Part shown: in pieces, positions 27,347-35,881 of the stretch | Layout of the letters: every line of letters starts with the position of its first letter | Numbering within the stretch: position 1 is the stretch's first letter | Source of the DNA: Pontibacterium sp049603715 | GTDB taxonomy: Bacteria; Pseudomonadota; Gammaproteobacteria; Pseudomonadales; Balneatricaceae | DNA length: 64,000 bases | Direction: 5' to 3' | NCBI GenBank assembly: GCA_049603715.1 | Contig: JBMYSW010000001.1 | Location: forward strand, 62,001-126,000 | The notes under the pieces: generated by a model | Databases searched by the model: none | Seen by the model: the letters and a program-made list of their open reading frames with translations, nothing else | What the model was told of the DNA's origin: nothing | Made by a program: the position numbers and the translations under genes

Positions 27347-28495
27347 CTATTGAGCAGAAGGTTGAGCAAGCACGGTAACAGGCGCACCCGGACGAACTTT
27401 TACAAGGTTGTTGGCCACTAACTGCTCGCCGCCTTGCAAGCCAGAGGTAATAATCCAACGGTCTTCAAAGGCTGGGCCCAAGGTCACAGGACGGAAATTA
27501 GCTTTCCCGTCGCCTACCACGTAGACAAAAGACTGTGGGCCATTTTGCATCACCACTTTTTGCGGCACGCTAATGGCTGAGGCAACCTCTAAACCCAAGG
27601 TTAGGCGAGTAAACTGGCCTGGAAATACTTGGTAGCCTTCAGGCGCTGTGGTTGCTGTTGCTTCGGCCTTAAAAGAAGCTGTCATTGGGTTAATTTCGCT
27701 CGCAAAGTAAGTCACTTTGGCAGGCAGTGCCGCTTTTCCTTCGCTTTCGATATTCACCTTAATGTGCTCAGGCAAGTTTGCTGGCAAAAAGCCCGCCATG
27801 ACCATTTGTTGCCATTGGTTAACCAAGGTGTCGGGAATAGAAAAGTCCACCATGGCTGGAGTGGTGCTCAAAATCGTGGTCAGGCTGCCTAAGCTTGGCG
27901 AAGCCCAATCGCCTTTATCCACTTTGCTTGCTTGAACGTTACCCGAGATAGGCGCCTTAATTTGCGTGTAGCTTAGCTGTAAACGGGCTTGCTGAAGCTG
28001 AGTTTTTGAAGCCGCTAAGCTGGCTTTGGCTTGTAACCAAGTGGCCTCCGCTTGATCTTTGTCGCGGGCACTGATGGCTTTGCGTTGGTAAAGTTGGCTG
28101 GCACGCTTCCAGTTGCTTTCGGCCACATTAAAGTTGGCTTGTTGGGCGTTAAGTAGGGCGCTCGCCTCGTTTACTTGCAGCTGGTACACCATGGGGTCGA
28201 GCTTAAACAGTGGCTGACCTGCTTCAACGTAGCTACCTTCGCTAAAGTGGATACTTTTAACTTCGCCTTCGGTGCGGGCAACAATGCTAACACTCTCGGC
28301 CGCTTTAAAGCGGGCGGCAAATTTGTAGCTCAACTGTGCAGGAGCTGCCGTGGCAGTCAGTGTTTGTACCGGAATACCCTGTGGGGCCTGGCCTTCGGCA
28401 GCAAAGGCCAAAGAAGTTGTTAGTAAGCAGGCACCGGCTAGGGTGCCGAAACGTGTAGAAAGAGAAACACTCGGATTGGGTTTTAAGGTCATCAC
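27347..28495 (-). CDS. RND efflux membrane fusion protein, AcrA-like
   Basis: A 382-residue periplasmic adaptor with an N-terminal signal (about 12-33). The lipoyl half-motifs VKSIHFSEGSYVEAGQPLFKLD and IKAPISGNV flank an alpha-hairpin (about 100-170). A beta-barrel and a membrane-proximal domain follow. It is the first gene of the efflux operon, directly behind a palindromic operator. Confidence 0.92.
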   Translation of the reverse strand: MMTLKPNPSVSLSTRFGTLAGACLLTTSLAFAAEGQAPQGIPVQTLTATAAPAQLSYKFAARFKAAESVSIVARTEGEVKSIHFSEGSYVEAGQPLFKLDPMVYQLQVNEASALLNAQQANFNVAESNWKRASQLYQRKAISARDKDQAEATWLQAKASLAASKTQLQQARLQLSYTQIKAPISGNVQASKVDKGDWASPSLGSLTTILSTTPAMVDFSIPDTLVNQWQQMVMAGFLPANLPEHIKVNIESEGKAALPAKVTYFASEINPMTASFKAEATATTAPEGYQVFPGQFTRLTLGLEVASAISVPQKVVMQNGPQSFVYVVGDGKANFRPVTLGPAFEDRWIITSGLQGGEQLVANNLVKVRPGAPVTVLAQPSAQ

Positions 28496-28521
28496 ACTCG
28501 CCTTGCTTGTAGAATTCTGTA

Positions 28522-28542
28522 TGTAATGTAATATACATTACA
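28522..28542 (-). promoter_or_regulatory. TetR-type operator upstream of the adaptor gene
   Basis: A perfect inverted repeat: arm TGTAATGTA (28522-28530), 3-base spacer, arm TACATTACA (28534-28542). It lies 27 bases before the start codon of the efflux adaptor. Its inner part can act as a TATATT-like -10 on the minus strand. The TetR gene at 28897 is the obvious candidate binder. Confidence 0.75.
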
Positions 28543-28896
28543 CTTTTGTTCTGGGCTAGCGCCCGCTCAAAAAAATATATGAAAAATTTTGTTTCACGGA
28601 TATTACAGCGACCGTGAGTGAAGCTAACGGCGGGAGAGTACGAGATACGTATCGCCTTCCGTTTGTAGAACAAGGTGCCCTTGCTGTGGGTCCATGGGCG
28701 AAGTTATCGATAAGTAGTATTAATCTTATCGCGACGGTAATAAAAACCTAACAGCGATAGATAAAGACTTGAAGGCAATTAAAATTTTTCAGCTTTTTGG
28801 CTGAAAAGCCTTTATACCAAGGCGAATGAGTACCTTTTAGCGGCTAAGTTCGCTAAAGTTCGCCGCCTGCAAGACGGAAACAAATAGGAGAGAGTG
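28543..28896. promoter_or_regulatory. Divergent intergenic region: efflux operon and TetR gene
   Basis: About 350 bases without a gene. Besides the operator at its edge it contains the inverted repeat CGATAAG (28708-28714) and CTTATCG (28725-28731), a hairpin TTTTCAGC/GCTGAAAA (28786-28807) and a small GCCTT/AAGGC hairpin right after it. These could regulate tetR, but their roles are unknown. Confidence 0.4.
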
Positions 28897-29517
28897 ATGA
28901 GTGATGGCAATATGACCCCAAAAGGTCTCGAACGTCAGCGTCGGATACTCGAATCTGCGAAAGAAGTATTTTTAGAGTACGGCTTTGAGAAAGCCAGTGT
29001 CGCCGAAATTATGCGTCGCTCAGGTGGTTCTATTAGTAGCCTTTACAGCTTGTTTGGTAACAAGGTGGGGGTGTTTAGAGCGATGATTGAATACGTGGCC
29101 GATGATGTGTTCTCTGAGTTTTCAGACGAAGACTTTTGGACCGACGATATTGAAGCCAGCTTGACCCGTTTTGCCACCAGTATGATTTGCCTTATCAGTG
29201 CCGACGATGCTGTGTGCCTGTCGCGTGTGGTAACGGGCGTTTCTGGTAAAGATCGCGATGAAGTGAATCGCATCTTCTTTGAGCTAGGGCCAAAGCGGGT
29301 ACGCAACATGCTCACCGTGTACTTTGAGTCACAGCAGCAAAAAGGCAATTTTGACCCAGACTTTGATGCTTACATTGCCGCAGCACAGTTTATGGCGATG
29401 CTAAAAGAGCCTTGGTACTCAGGTATTGAGGTGGGTGTAGACCAAGCGCCCGAAGTAAAACAACAAGCACTCGCGCAAGCGGTTAAGGTGTTTGTGCGCG
29501 GTGCAACGCCGAGTTAA
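28897..29517 (+). CDS. TetR/AcrR-family transcriptional regulator
   Basis: A 206-residue regulator with an N-terminal helix-turn-helix (about 10-57: ILESAKEVFLEYGFEKASVAEIMRR, then SGGSISSLYSLFGNK) and an all-helical ligand domain. It is divergent from the AcrAB-type efflux operon and is probably its repressor. A GTG lies one codon upstream; the ATG at 28897 has AGGAG six bases before it. Confidence 0.9.
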   Translation: MSDGNMTPKGLERQRRILESAKEVFLEYGFEKASVAEIMRRSGGSISSLYSLFGNKVGVFRAMIEYVADDVFSEFSDEDFWTDDIEASLTRFATSMICLISADDAVCLSRVVTGVSGKDRDEVNRIFFELGPKRVRNMLTVYFESQQQKGNFDPDFDAYIAAAQFMAMLKEPWYSGIEVGVDQAPEVKQQALAQAVKVFVRGATPS

Positions 29518-29590
29518 CTATTGGTCCCTAGTTTAGGGGCAGAGTTTAGGGGCAGATTAGCCGAATTGTTGCCCCTTAACAGTTGAGTCA

Positions 29591-29619
29591 TTGCGCCCAG
29601 ACACTTACTATGGGCGCAA
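29591..29619 (+). terminator. Hairpin between tetR and trpG
   Basis: A perfect 9-bp stem (TTGCGCCCA and TGGGCGCAA) with an 11-base loop, 74 bases past the tetR stop and 150 bases before trpG. There is no T-run, so it is either a weak tetR terminator or part of the trpG leader. The rest of the gap (to 29768) includes a short CGCCTTTAGGCG palindrome. Confidence 0.4.
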
Positions 29620-29768
29620 CGATGAGTGTTTATGTGTTTCTGCCTGTGGCGTCGCCCAAGCAGTGCCTCCCGCCTTTAGGCGTCTTAACCTCTTTTTACC
29701 CGCCTGCTTTGGCGCTGGGTATGTTTAGTCTCTTAATTATCTAACGCTTCAATAGAGAACCTAGATTT

Positions 29769-30347
29769 ATGTTAGTCATGATTGATAACTACGACTCCTT
29801 TACCTACAACGTGGTGCAGTACCTCGGTGAACTGGGTGCCGACGTAAAGGTGTTTCGTAATGACGAAGTTACCCTCGAAGAAATTGAAGCGCTGAACCCA
29901 AGCCACCTTGTGATTTCGCCAGGGCCTTGTACCCCTAAAGAAGCCGGTATTTCGGTTGAGGCCATTAAAGCGTTTGCGGGAAAGTTACCTATTTTAGGTA
30001 TTTGCTTAGGTCACCAGAGTATTGGCTACGCTTTTGGCGGCGACATTGTTCGCGCTAAAGAAGTCATGCACGGCAAAATCTCACCGGTTTACCACGAAGA
30101 CAAAGGTGTGTTTGAAGGCCTAAACAACCCGGTGGATGTGACTCGTTACCACTCGTTGGTGATCGACCAAAAAACACTGCCAGACTGCCTCGAAGTCACT
30201 TCATGGACGCAAACCCCTGAAGGCGAGTTTGACGAAATTATGGGCGTACGCCATAAAACCCTTGATATTGAAGGGGTGCAATTTCACCCTGAGTCGATTA
30301 TGACGGAGCAAGGGCACGGTTTGTTGGCGAACTTTTTAAAGCGCTAA
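29769..30347 (+). CDS. trpG: Anthranilate synthase component II (glutamine amidotransferase)
   Basis: Supplies ammonia from glutamine to TrpE. 192 residues of class I amidotransferase with nucleophile Cys79 in LGICLGHQSIG and the His/Glu pair in VQFHPESI near 172-174. The oxyanion segment SPGPCTP is present. PabA-type enzymes look alike, but adjacency to trpD and trpC supports TrpG; it may serve both pathways. Confidence 0.95.
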   Translation: MLVMIDNYDSFTYNVVQYLGELGADVKVFRNDEVTLEEIEALNPSHLVISPGPCTPKEAGISVEAIKAFAGKLPILGICLGHQSIGYAFGGDIVRAKEVMHGKISPVYHEDKGVFEGLNNPVDVTRYHSLVIDQKTLPDCLEVTSWTQTPEGEFDEIMGVRHKTLDIEGVQFHPESIMTEQGHGLLANFLKR

Positions 30348-30461
30348 TGCCCCCTTTTGGCGGTTAGCTGCCGCACAAGTAGCGAACTTAGCCACGACAA
30401 CTAATAACAATATAGATCTCAGAAGAGACCTCACAAGAGACCTCAGCGAAGAGTAGAATGT

Positions 30462-31487
30462 ATGGATATTAAACAAGCACTTAGCCAAGTGGTTGAAGGT
30501 AACAACCTATCAGAAGCTGATATGCAGGCCGTGATGAAAGAAATCATGACGGGTCAGTGCACCGATGCTCAAATTGGCGGCTTTTTGGTGGCCTTGCGTA
30601 TGAAAGGCGAAACCGTTGAAGAAATTACGGCCGCTGCCAAGGTTATGCGCGAATTGGCGTTACCTGTTCACATTCAACACACCCAAGCGGTGGATATTGT
30701 CGGCACAGGTGGCGACGGTGCTAACTTGTTTAATGTTTCGAGTGCTTCTTCGTTTGTAGTGGCTGCGGCGGGTGGCGTTGTGGCTAAGCATGGTAATCGC
30801 TCCGTGTCGTCTAAGTCGGGCGCGGCTGATGTACTTGAGTCTGCGGGTATTAACCTTGCGCTATCAGCTGAGCAAGTGGCTGCCTGTATCGACCAAGTGG
30901 GTGTGGGCTTTATGTTTGCACCTAACCACCACAGTGCGATGAAGTACGCTATTGGCCCACGTAAAGAAATGGCCATGCGTACTATTTTTAACGTACTTGG
31001 CCCGCTTACCAACCCAGCGGGTGCAAAGCGCTACGTGCTGGGCGTGTTTAATCCCGATTTATGTCTGCCATTGGCTGAAGCACTTAAGAACTTAGGCGCT
31101 GAGCATGCTCTAGTGGTACACGCTAGCGATGGCCTAGATGAGTTAACATTGGCGGGCAGCAGCCACGTAGTTGAGCTGAAAAACGGTGAAATTACCGATT
31201 ACCCATTGTTGCCTGAAGAAGTGGGCTTAACCACCCAGTCTCTTGATGGCTTGCAGGTTGCGGACTCACAAGCGAGCTTGGCGTTAATTCGCGGTGCTTT
31301 TGATGGCTCAGAGCCAAAAGCACGGGACATGATCGCACTAAATGCCGGTGCTGCGCTTTACGTAGCTGGCATGGCTGCAAGCCACAAAGAAGGCGTTGAG
31401 AAAGCGCTTGAAGTGATGCAAAACGGTAAGGCGGCAGAAAAGCTGGCGCAGCTAGCGGCGTTTACCCAAGGTTTTGAGGAAAAATAA
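30462..31487 (+). CDS. trpD: Anthranilate phosphoribosyltransferase
   Basis: Transfers phosphoribose from PRPP to anthranilate. 341 residues. The PRPP-binding signature GTGGDGANLFNVSS is near 82-95 and KHGNRSVSSKSGAADVLE is near 109-126. It ends immediately before the trpC start codon, so the two are coupled. Confidence 0.97.
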   Translation: MDIKQALSQVVEGNNLSEADMQAVMKEIMTGQCTDAQIGGFLVALRMKGETVEEITAAAKVMRELALPVHIQHTQAVDIVGTGGDGANLFNVSSASSFVVAAAGGVVAKHGNRSVSSKSGAADVLESAGINLALSAEQVAACIDQVGVGFMFAPNHHSAMKYAIGPRKEMAMRTIFNVLGPLTNPAGAKRYVLGVFNPDLCLPLAEALKNLGAEHALVVHASDGLDELTLAGSSHVVELKNGEITDYPLLPEEVGLTTQSLDGLQVADSQASLALIRGAFDGSEPKARDMIALNAGAALYVAGMAASHKEGVEKALEVMQNGKAAEKLAQLAAFTQGFEEK

Positions 31488-32300
31488 GTGTCTGATACAC
31501 CCACTATTTTAAAGAAGATTATGGCGCGCAAGGCTGAGGAAGTGGCTGAGCGTAGCCAGCACACCTCTATTGAGCAGCTTAAGGCACAAATCGAAGAGCA
31601 CCAGGCGGACATGTATTACATGCCACGTGGCTTTGTAAGCTCTATTAAAGCAGCGCTTAAAGAAGGCCGCAGTGCAGTGATTGCCGAGGCTAAAAAAGCC
31701 AGTCCCTCAAAAGGTGTGATTCGCGAAGACTTTTCGCCGGCACAAATAGCTAAGTCCTACCAAGCCGGTGGTGCTGCGTGTTTGTCTGTTTTGACCGATG
31801 CCGACTACTTTCAGGGCCACGAAGATTACTTGATGGAAGCGCGTCGTGCCTGTGACCTTCCTATCATTCGCAAAGACTTTATCGTAGACCCTTACCAAGT
31901 ATACGAAGCCCGTGCCATTGGTGCGGACTGCATCTTGCTCATCGCGGCATCACTAGATGACGACACCATGGAGCGCCTAAATAACCTAGCGGTTGAGTTG
32001 GGAATGGATGTATTGATTGAAGTTCATAACCAAGAAGAGCTAGAGCGCACCTTGGGCCTAGGTAATGTGTTGGTTGGTATTAATAACCGCGACTTACACA
32101 CCTTTGAGGTTTCTCTCGAAAACACCTTTAAATTGTTGGATATGATTCCTGACGACCGCATTGTGGTTACCGAGAGCGGCATTTTAAGCCCAGACGATGT
32201 GGCGGCCATGCGCGAAAAAGGCGTAAACAGTTTCTTAGTGGGCGAGGCCTTTATGCGTGCCGAAGAGCCTGGTGAACAATTAAGTGCTTTCTTTGCTTAA
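31488..32300 (+). CDS. trpC: Indole-3-glycerol phosphate synthase
   Basis: Closes the indole ring of CdRP to form indole-3-glycerol phosphate. It is a 270-residue monofunctional TIM barrel without a TrpF fusion. Active-site segments include AEAKKASPSKGVI, IIRKDFIVDPYQV, GINNRDLHTF and VTESGI. It begins with GTG at the base after the trpD stop, with GAGGA in front. Confidence 0.97.
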   Translation: MSDTPTILKKIMARKAEEVAERSQHTSIEQLKAQIEEHQADMYYMPRGFVSSIKAALKEGRSAVIAEAKKASPSKGVIREDFSPAQIAKSYQAGGAACLSVLTDADYFQGHEDYLMEARRACDLPIIRKDFIVDPYQVYEARAIGADCILLIAASLDDDTMERLNNLAVELGMDVLIEVHNQEELERTLGLGNVLVGINNRDLHTFEVSLENTFKLLDMIPDDRIVVTESGILSPDDVAAMREKGVNSFLVGEAFMRAEEPGEQLSAFFA

Positions 32301-32340
32301 GGGCAAAGATACAAAAGCTACAAACGATAAGGAATAAACA

Positions 32341-32754
32341 ATGGGTATGTCAGCCAAAGTAAAGTGGGACGGCGACGTTCGCTTTGAAGGAACCACAGGT
32401 TCTGGCTTTAACGTAATGATTGATGGCGAGCTCAAACAAGGCCCGCGCCCAATGGAGCTAATGCTGCTGGGCTTGGGCGGCTGCACCAGCTACGACGTTG
32501 TGGGTATCTTAAAAAAGACTCGCCAAGACGTTGTAGATTGTGTTGCTGAAATTGAAGCTGAGCGTGCTGACGAAGTACCGTCTGTATTTACCAAAATCCA
32601 CGTTAAGTTTGTGGTATCTGGTCGCGAGCTAAACCCTAAAAAGGTTGAGCGTGCGGTGAAGCTTTCGGCCGAGCAATACTGTTCAGCGTCTTTGATGCTT
32701 GAGCGTGGTGGTGTTGAAATTACCCACAGCTTCGAGATTGTCGAAGTCGAATAA
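32341..32754 (+). CDS. OsmC/Ohr family protein
   Basis: A 137-residue redox protein of the OsmC superfamily with the two expected cysteines, Cys48 in GLGGCTSYDVV and Cys113 in AEQYCSASLML. Such proteins reduce organic hydroperoxides; this YhfA-like branch is poorly characterised. It sits 40 bases after trpC, an association also found in Pseudomonas. Confidence 0.88.
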   Translation: MGMSAKVKWDGDVRFEGTTGSGFNVMIDGELKQGPRPMELMLLGLGGCTSYDVVGILKKTRQDVVDCVAEIEAERADEVPSVFTKIHVKFVVSGRELNPKKVERAVKLSAEQYCSASLMLERGGVEITHSFEIVEVE

Positions 32755-32780
32755 CGGTAGCGATTTAAGCCTCTACACTC

Positions 32781-32810
32781 AAAAGCCTCGCACTATGCGG
32801 GGCTTTTTTG
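32781..32810 (+). terminator. Terminator after the trpGDC-osmC run
   Basis: AAAAGCCTCGCA (32781-32792) pairs with TGCGGGGCTTTT (32796-32807) with one G-T pair and a 3-base loop, followed by T. Confidence 0.85.
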
Positions 32811-32840
32811 CGTTTGGTGGTTATTTAAGCAGTGGGCTGG

Positions 32841-32869
32841 TTGTTAAACGGTGTCAACAAGTGTAGTAT
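32841..32869 (+). promoter_or_regulatory. Sigma70-type promoter of the rpsF operon
   Basis: TTGTTA (32841-32846), a 17-bp spacer and TAGTAT (32864-32869) lie about 80 bases before the rpsF ATG and just after the preceding terminator. The spacing and position fit a strong housekeeping promoter. Confidence 0.65.
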
Positions 32870-32951
32870 TACGCGTCCAAATATTAACTCCTTGCTTTCT
32901 ACGTACGCCTTTGGGCTGCGATTAGAAGGCTACAACCCGTAAGGAGCAGTT

Positions 32952-33359
32952 ATGCGTCATTACGAAATCGTATTCATGGTTCACCCGAACCAGAGCGAGC
33001 AAGTTGCTGCGATGATTGAGCGTTACACTGGTGTTATCACTGGTGCTGAAGGCACAATCCACCGTCTAGAAGACTGGGGCCGTCGCCACCTTGCTTACCC
33101 AATCAACAACGCTCACAAAGCACACTACGTGCTAATGAACGTTGAATGTGGTCAAGAAACACTGGACGAGCTAGAAAACTTGTTCCGTTACAACGATGCT
33201 GTGCTACGTAGCATGGTTATTCGTCGTAAAGAAGCGATCACTGAAGACTCTCCAATCAAAGCTGCTGAATCACGTGAAGAGCGCAAGCCTCGTCGTGAAG
33301 AGCGTGCTGAAGCTAAGCCAGAAGCTGCTGAAAAGCCAGCTGAAGCTGCTGCTGAATAA
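32952..33359 (+). CDS. rpsF: 30S ribosomal protein S6
   Basis: A 135-residue S6 beginning MRHYEIVFMVHPNQSEQV. The core (about 1-100) is standard; the C-terminal tail is an Ala/Glu/Lys/Arg-rich extension, as common in gammaproteobacteria. In E. coli the S6 tail is extended with glutamates by RimK; here the protein ends in AAAE, so that is uncertain. AAGGAG precedes the ATG. Confidence 0.98.
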   Translation: MRHYEIVFMVHPNQSEQVAAMIERYTGVITGAEGTIHRLEDWGRRHLAYPINNAHKAHYVLMNVECGQETLDELENLFRYNDAVLRSMVIRRKEAITEDSPIKAAESREERKPRREERAEAKPEAAEKPAEAAAE

Positions 33360-33386
33360 TTAATTTAGGTATTAGGAGAGAATCCC

Positions 33387-33614
33387 ATGGCACGTTTTTT
33401 TCGTCGTCGCAAGTTCTGCCGTTTCTCGGCTGAAGGTGTAAAAGAGATCGATTACAAAGATCTAGACACCCTAAAAGGTTACGTAACTGAAACTGGTAAA
33501 ATCGTACCAAGCCGTATCACTGGTACTAAAGCTCGTTACCAGCGTCAGTTGGCTACAGCAATCAAGCGCGCTCGTTACGTTGCTTTGTTGCCGTACACAG
33601 ACGGTCACGAATAA
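33387..33614 (+). CDS. rpsR: 30S ribosomal protein S18
   Basis: 75 residues beginning MARFFRRRKFCRFSAEG, the standard S18. It binds next to S6 on the small subunit platform. 27 bases separate it from rpsF and AGGAGAG precedes the start. Confidence 0.98.
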   Translation: MARFFRRRKFCRFSAEGVKEIDYKDLDTLKGYVTETGKIVPSRITGTKARYQRQLATAIKRARYVALLPYTDGHE

Positions 33615-33760
33615 GCTTTATAAGCTTCCCTTACAGGGAGGGCGTTTACGTCCTCGTGATGAGATTATGTCATGCTGGTGGTGTGTAGCTTTTAAATTTT
33701 AAAAGTGAAAACCAGCCAGTTGATAGAAAACACTGCATCGCAGTAAAAGAGGTTTACGAG

Positions 33761-34207
33761 ATGGAAGTTATTCTACTCGAGAAAGTAGGCAAATTAGGCG
33801 GTCTAGGCGACACAGCTAACGTAAAAGCTGGTTTCGCACGTAACTACTTGTTGCCACAAGGTAAAGCAGTTGCTGCTACTGCAGCTAACGTTGCTAAATT
33901 CGAAGAACGTCGCGCTGAGCTTGAAGCTGCTGCAGCTCAAGCACTAGCTGACGCTCAAGCTCGCGCTGAAGCTCTAAACGGTAAAACTGTTACTATCGTT
34001 TCTAAAGCTGGCGACGAAGGCAAACTATTCGGTTCTATCGGTACTCGCGATATCGCTGATGCTATCACTGAAGCGGGTGATGCTGTTCAGAAGAGCGAAG
34101 TTAGCCTACCTGAAGGTGCGCTACGTAACATCGGTGAATTCGAAGTTGCTCTTCAATTGCACACTGACGTAGCTGCTACAGTTACTATCGCAGTTGTAGC
34201 TGAGTAA
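33761..34207 (+). CDS. rplI: 50S ribosomal protein L9
   Basis: A 148-residue two-domain L9. The N-terminal RNA-binding domain reads MEVILLEKVGKLGGLGD, the long connecting helix is Ala/Glu-rich (about 45-75) and the C-terminal domain starts near 80 (KLFGSIGTRDIADAI). A gap of about 146 bases after rpsR shows no clear terminator, so it is probably in the same operon. Confidence 0.98.
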   Translation: MEVILLEKVGKLGGLGDTANVKAGFARNYLLPQGKAVAATAANVAKFEERRAELEAAAAQALADAQARAEALNGKTVTIVSKAGDEGKLFGSIGTRDIADAITEAGDAVQKSEVSLPEGALRNIGEFEVALQLHTDVAATVTIAVVAE

Positions 34208-34418
34208 TCAGCCTTTCTAACGCTCTAGCGATAGGGTGTTGTATAAAAAGCACTGTGTGGCCTTGCCGCATGGTGCTTTTTTATGCCTATTTAGCCCGAG
34301 TACTTTCAAATACTGGGCAGATCCTACCTCAAGCCGCTAGAATAAGGGCTCATCTTTCAAAGCAATCTAGGTGTTATCGACGCCTGTATTGCGTTTATTT
34401 GTGTTTTAGAGAAGTAAA

Positions 34419-35825
34419 ATGGCCGACCATTCCTCCACTCATGACAGCGACGAAAAAAAGCTAGTTGATGCCAAGGCGATTCCTCATTCTATTGAGGCGG
34501 AAGAATCTGTGCTTGGTGGCTTAATGCTCGATAACGATGCTTGGGACAGTGTGTCGGAAGTGGTTACCGAAAGTGACTTCTATCGTCGCGACCACCGAGT
34601 GATCTATCGCACCATGGAGCGCCTTATTAGCAACCATCAGCCGATTGACGTGGTTACATTGTCAGAGGAGTTAGGTCGTGTAGCCGAGCTGGATAACGCC
34701 GGCGGTTTAGATTACCTCGTGGACTTGGCTAAAAACACGCCCAGTGCCTCTAACATTGTGGCCTATGCCGAGATTGTAAAAGACCGCTCTTTGCTACGTC
34801 AGGTGATTTCGGCGGCGCAAGATATTGCTGATAGTGCCTTTACCCCTGACGGTCGCGCGTCGGAAGAGATTCTAAACGAAGCCGAAGCCACCATCTTTAA
34901 AATTGCCGAAGCCCGCCCCAACCAAGGTGGCCCTGAGGCGATTGGCCCACTGCTGAAGAAAGCCATTAATCGCATCGAAGAGTTGTTTGAAAACCAAGAC
35001 GACCTAACCGGTGTGACCACAGGCTTTGACGAGCTTGATAAGCGTACCGCAGGTTTGCAGCCATCGGATTTGATTATTGTCGCGGCGCGCCCATCCATGG
35101 GTAAAACCACCTTTGCGATGAACTTGGTAGAAAACGCGCTCATGGCGCAAGACAAGCCGGTGTTGGTATTCAGCTTGGAGATGCCCGCAGATCAGCTGAT
35201 TACGCGTATGTTGTCTTCTGTTGGCCGTATCGACCAGACGCGAGTGCGTACGGGTAAACTGGAAGATGATGATTGGAACAAGCTGACCTTTGCATCGAGT
35301 GCGCTACAGGGCAAGCCGCTGTTTATTGATGACACTGCGGGTATCAGCCCGAACGAGATGCGCGCGCGTGCCCGTCGTATTGTGCGTGAACATGGTGATA
35401 TCGCGCTGATCATGGTCGACTACTTGCAGCTGATGCAAATTAAAAGCGGCAAAACCGAAGGCCGAACGGCAGAAATCTCTGAAATTTCGCGCTCTCTTAA
35501 AGCGCTTGCGAAAGAGTTGGAGTGCCCCGTGGTGGCGCTGTCACAGCTTAACCGTAGTTTGGAGCAACGCCCGAACAAGCGCCCGGTTAACTCGGACCTT
35601 CGTGAATCAGGCGCCATCGAGCAGGACGCCGACGTTATCATGTTTATTTACCGTGATGAGGTCTACAAAGAAGACTCACCCGATAAAGGTATCGCTGAAA
35701 TTATCATTGGCAAGCAGCGTAACGGTCCAATCGGTACTGCTCGTCTAGCCTTTGTGGGTAAGCACACTCGCTTTGAAAATCTAGCACCTGAGGTATATGC
35801 CCAGTACGCAGACATGGACGACTAA
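34419..35825 (+). CDS. dnaB: Replicative DNA helicase
   Basis: A 468-residue hexameric 5'-3' helicase of the replication fork. The N-terminal primase-interacting domain spans about 22-125. The RecA-like motor has Walker A ARPSMGKTTF (223-232), IMVDYLQLM (Walker B) and ALSQLNRSLEQR. No intein interrupts it. The rpsF-rpsR-rplI-dnaB order is the usual gammaproteobacterial arrangement. Confidence 0.98.
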   Translation: MADHSSTHDSDEKKLVDAKAIPHSIEAEESVLGGLMLDNDAWDSVSEVVTESDFYRRDHRVIYRTMERLISNHQPIDVVTLSEELGRVAELDNAGGLDYLVDLAKNTPSASNIVAYAEIVKDRSLLRQVISAAQDIADSAFTPDGRASEEILNEAEATIFKIAEARPNQGGPEAIGPLLKKAINRIEELFENQDDLTGVTTGFDELDKRTAGLQPSDLIIVAARPSMGKTTFAMNLVENALMAQDKPVLVFSLEMPADQLITRMLSSVGRIDQTRVRTGKLEDDDWNKLTFASSALQGKPLFIDDTAGISPNEMRARARRIVREHGDIALIMVDYLQLMQIKSGKTEGRTAEISEISRSLKALAKELECPVVALSQLNRSLEQRPNKRPVNSDLRESGAIEQDADVIMFIYRDEVYKEDSPDKGIAEIIIGKQRNGPIGTARLAFVGKHTRFENLAPEVYAQYADMDD

Positions 35826-35836
35826 CGTAATCATTG

Positions 35837-35868
35837 GGCTATTCGCTTTGGTGCGAATAGCCGTCTTT
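35837..35868. terminator. Bidirectional terminator between dnaB and bioA
   Basis: A perfect 10-bp stem (GGCTATTCGC and GCGAATAGCC) with a 6-base loop, followed by GTCTTTT, in the 56-base gap between convergent genes. Confidence 0.85.
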
Positions 35869-35881
35869 TAGAAAGTGCTAT

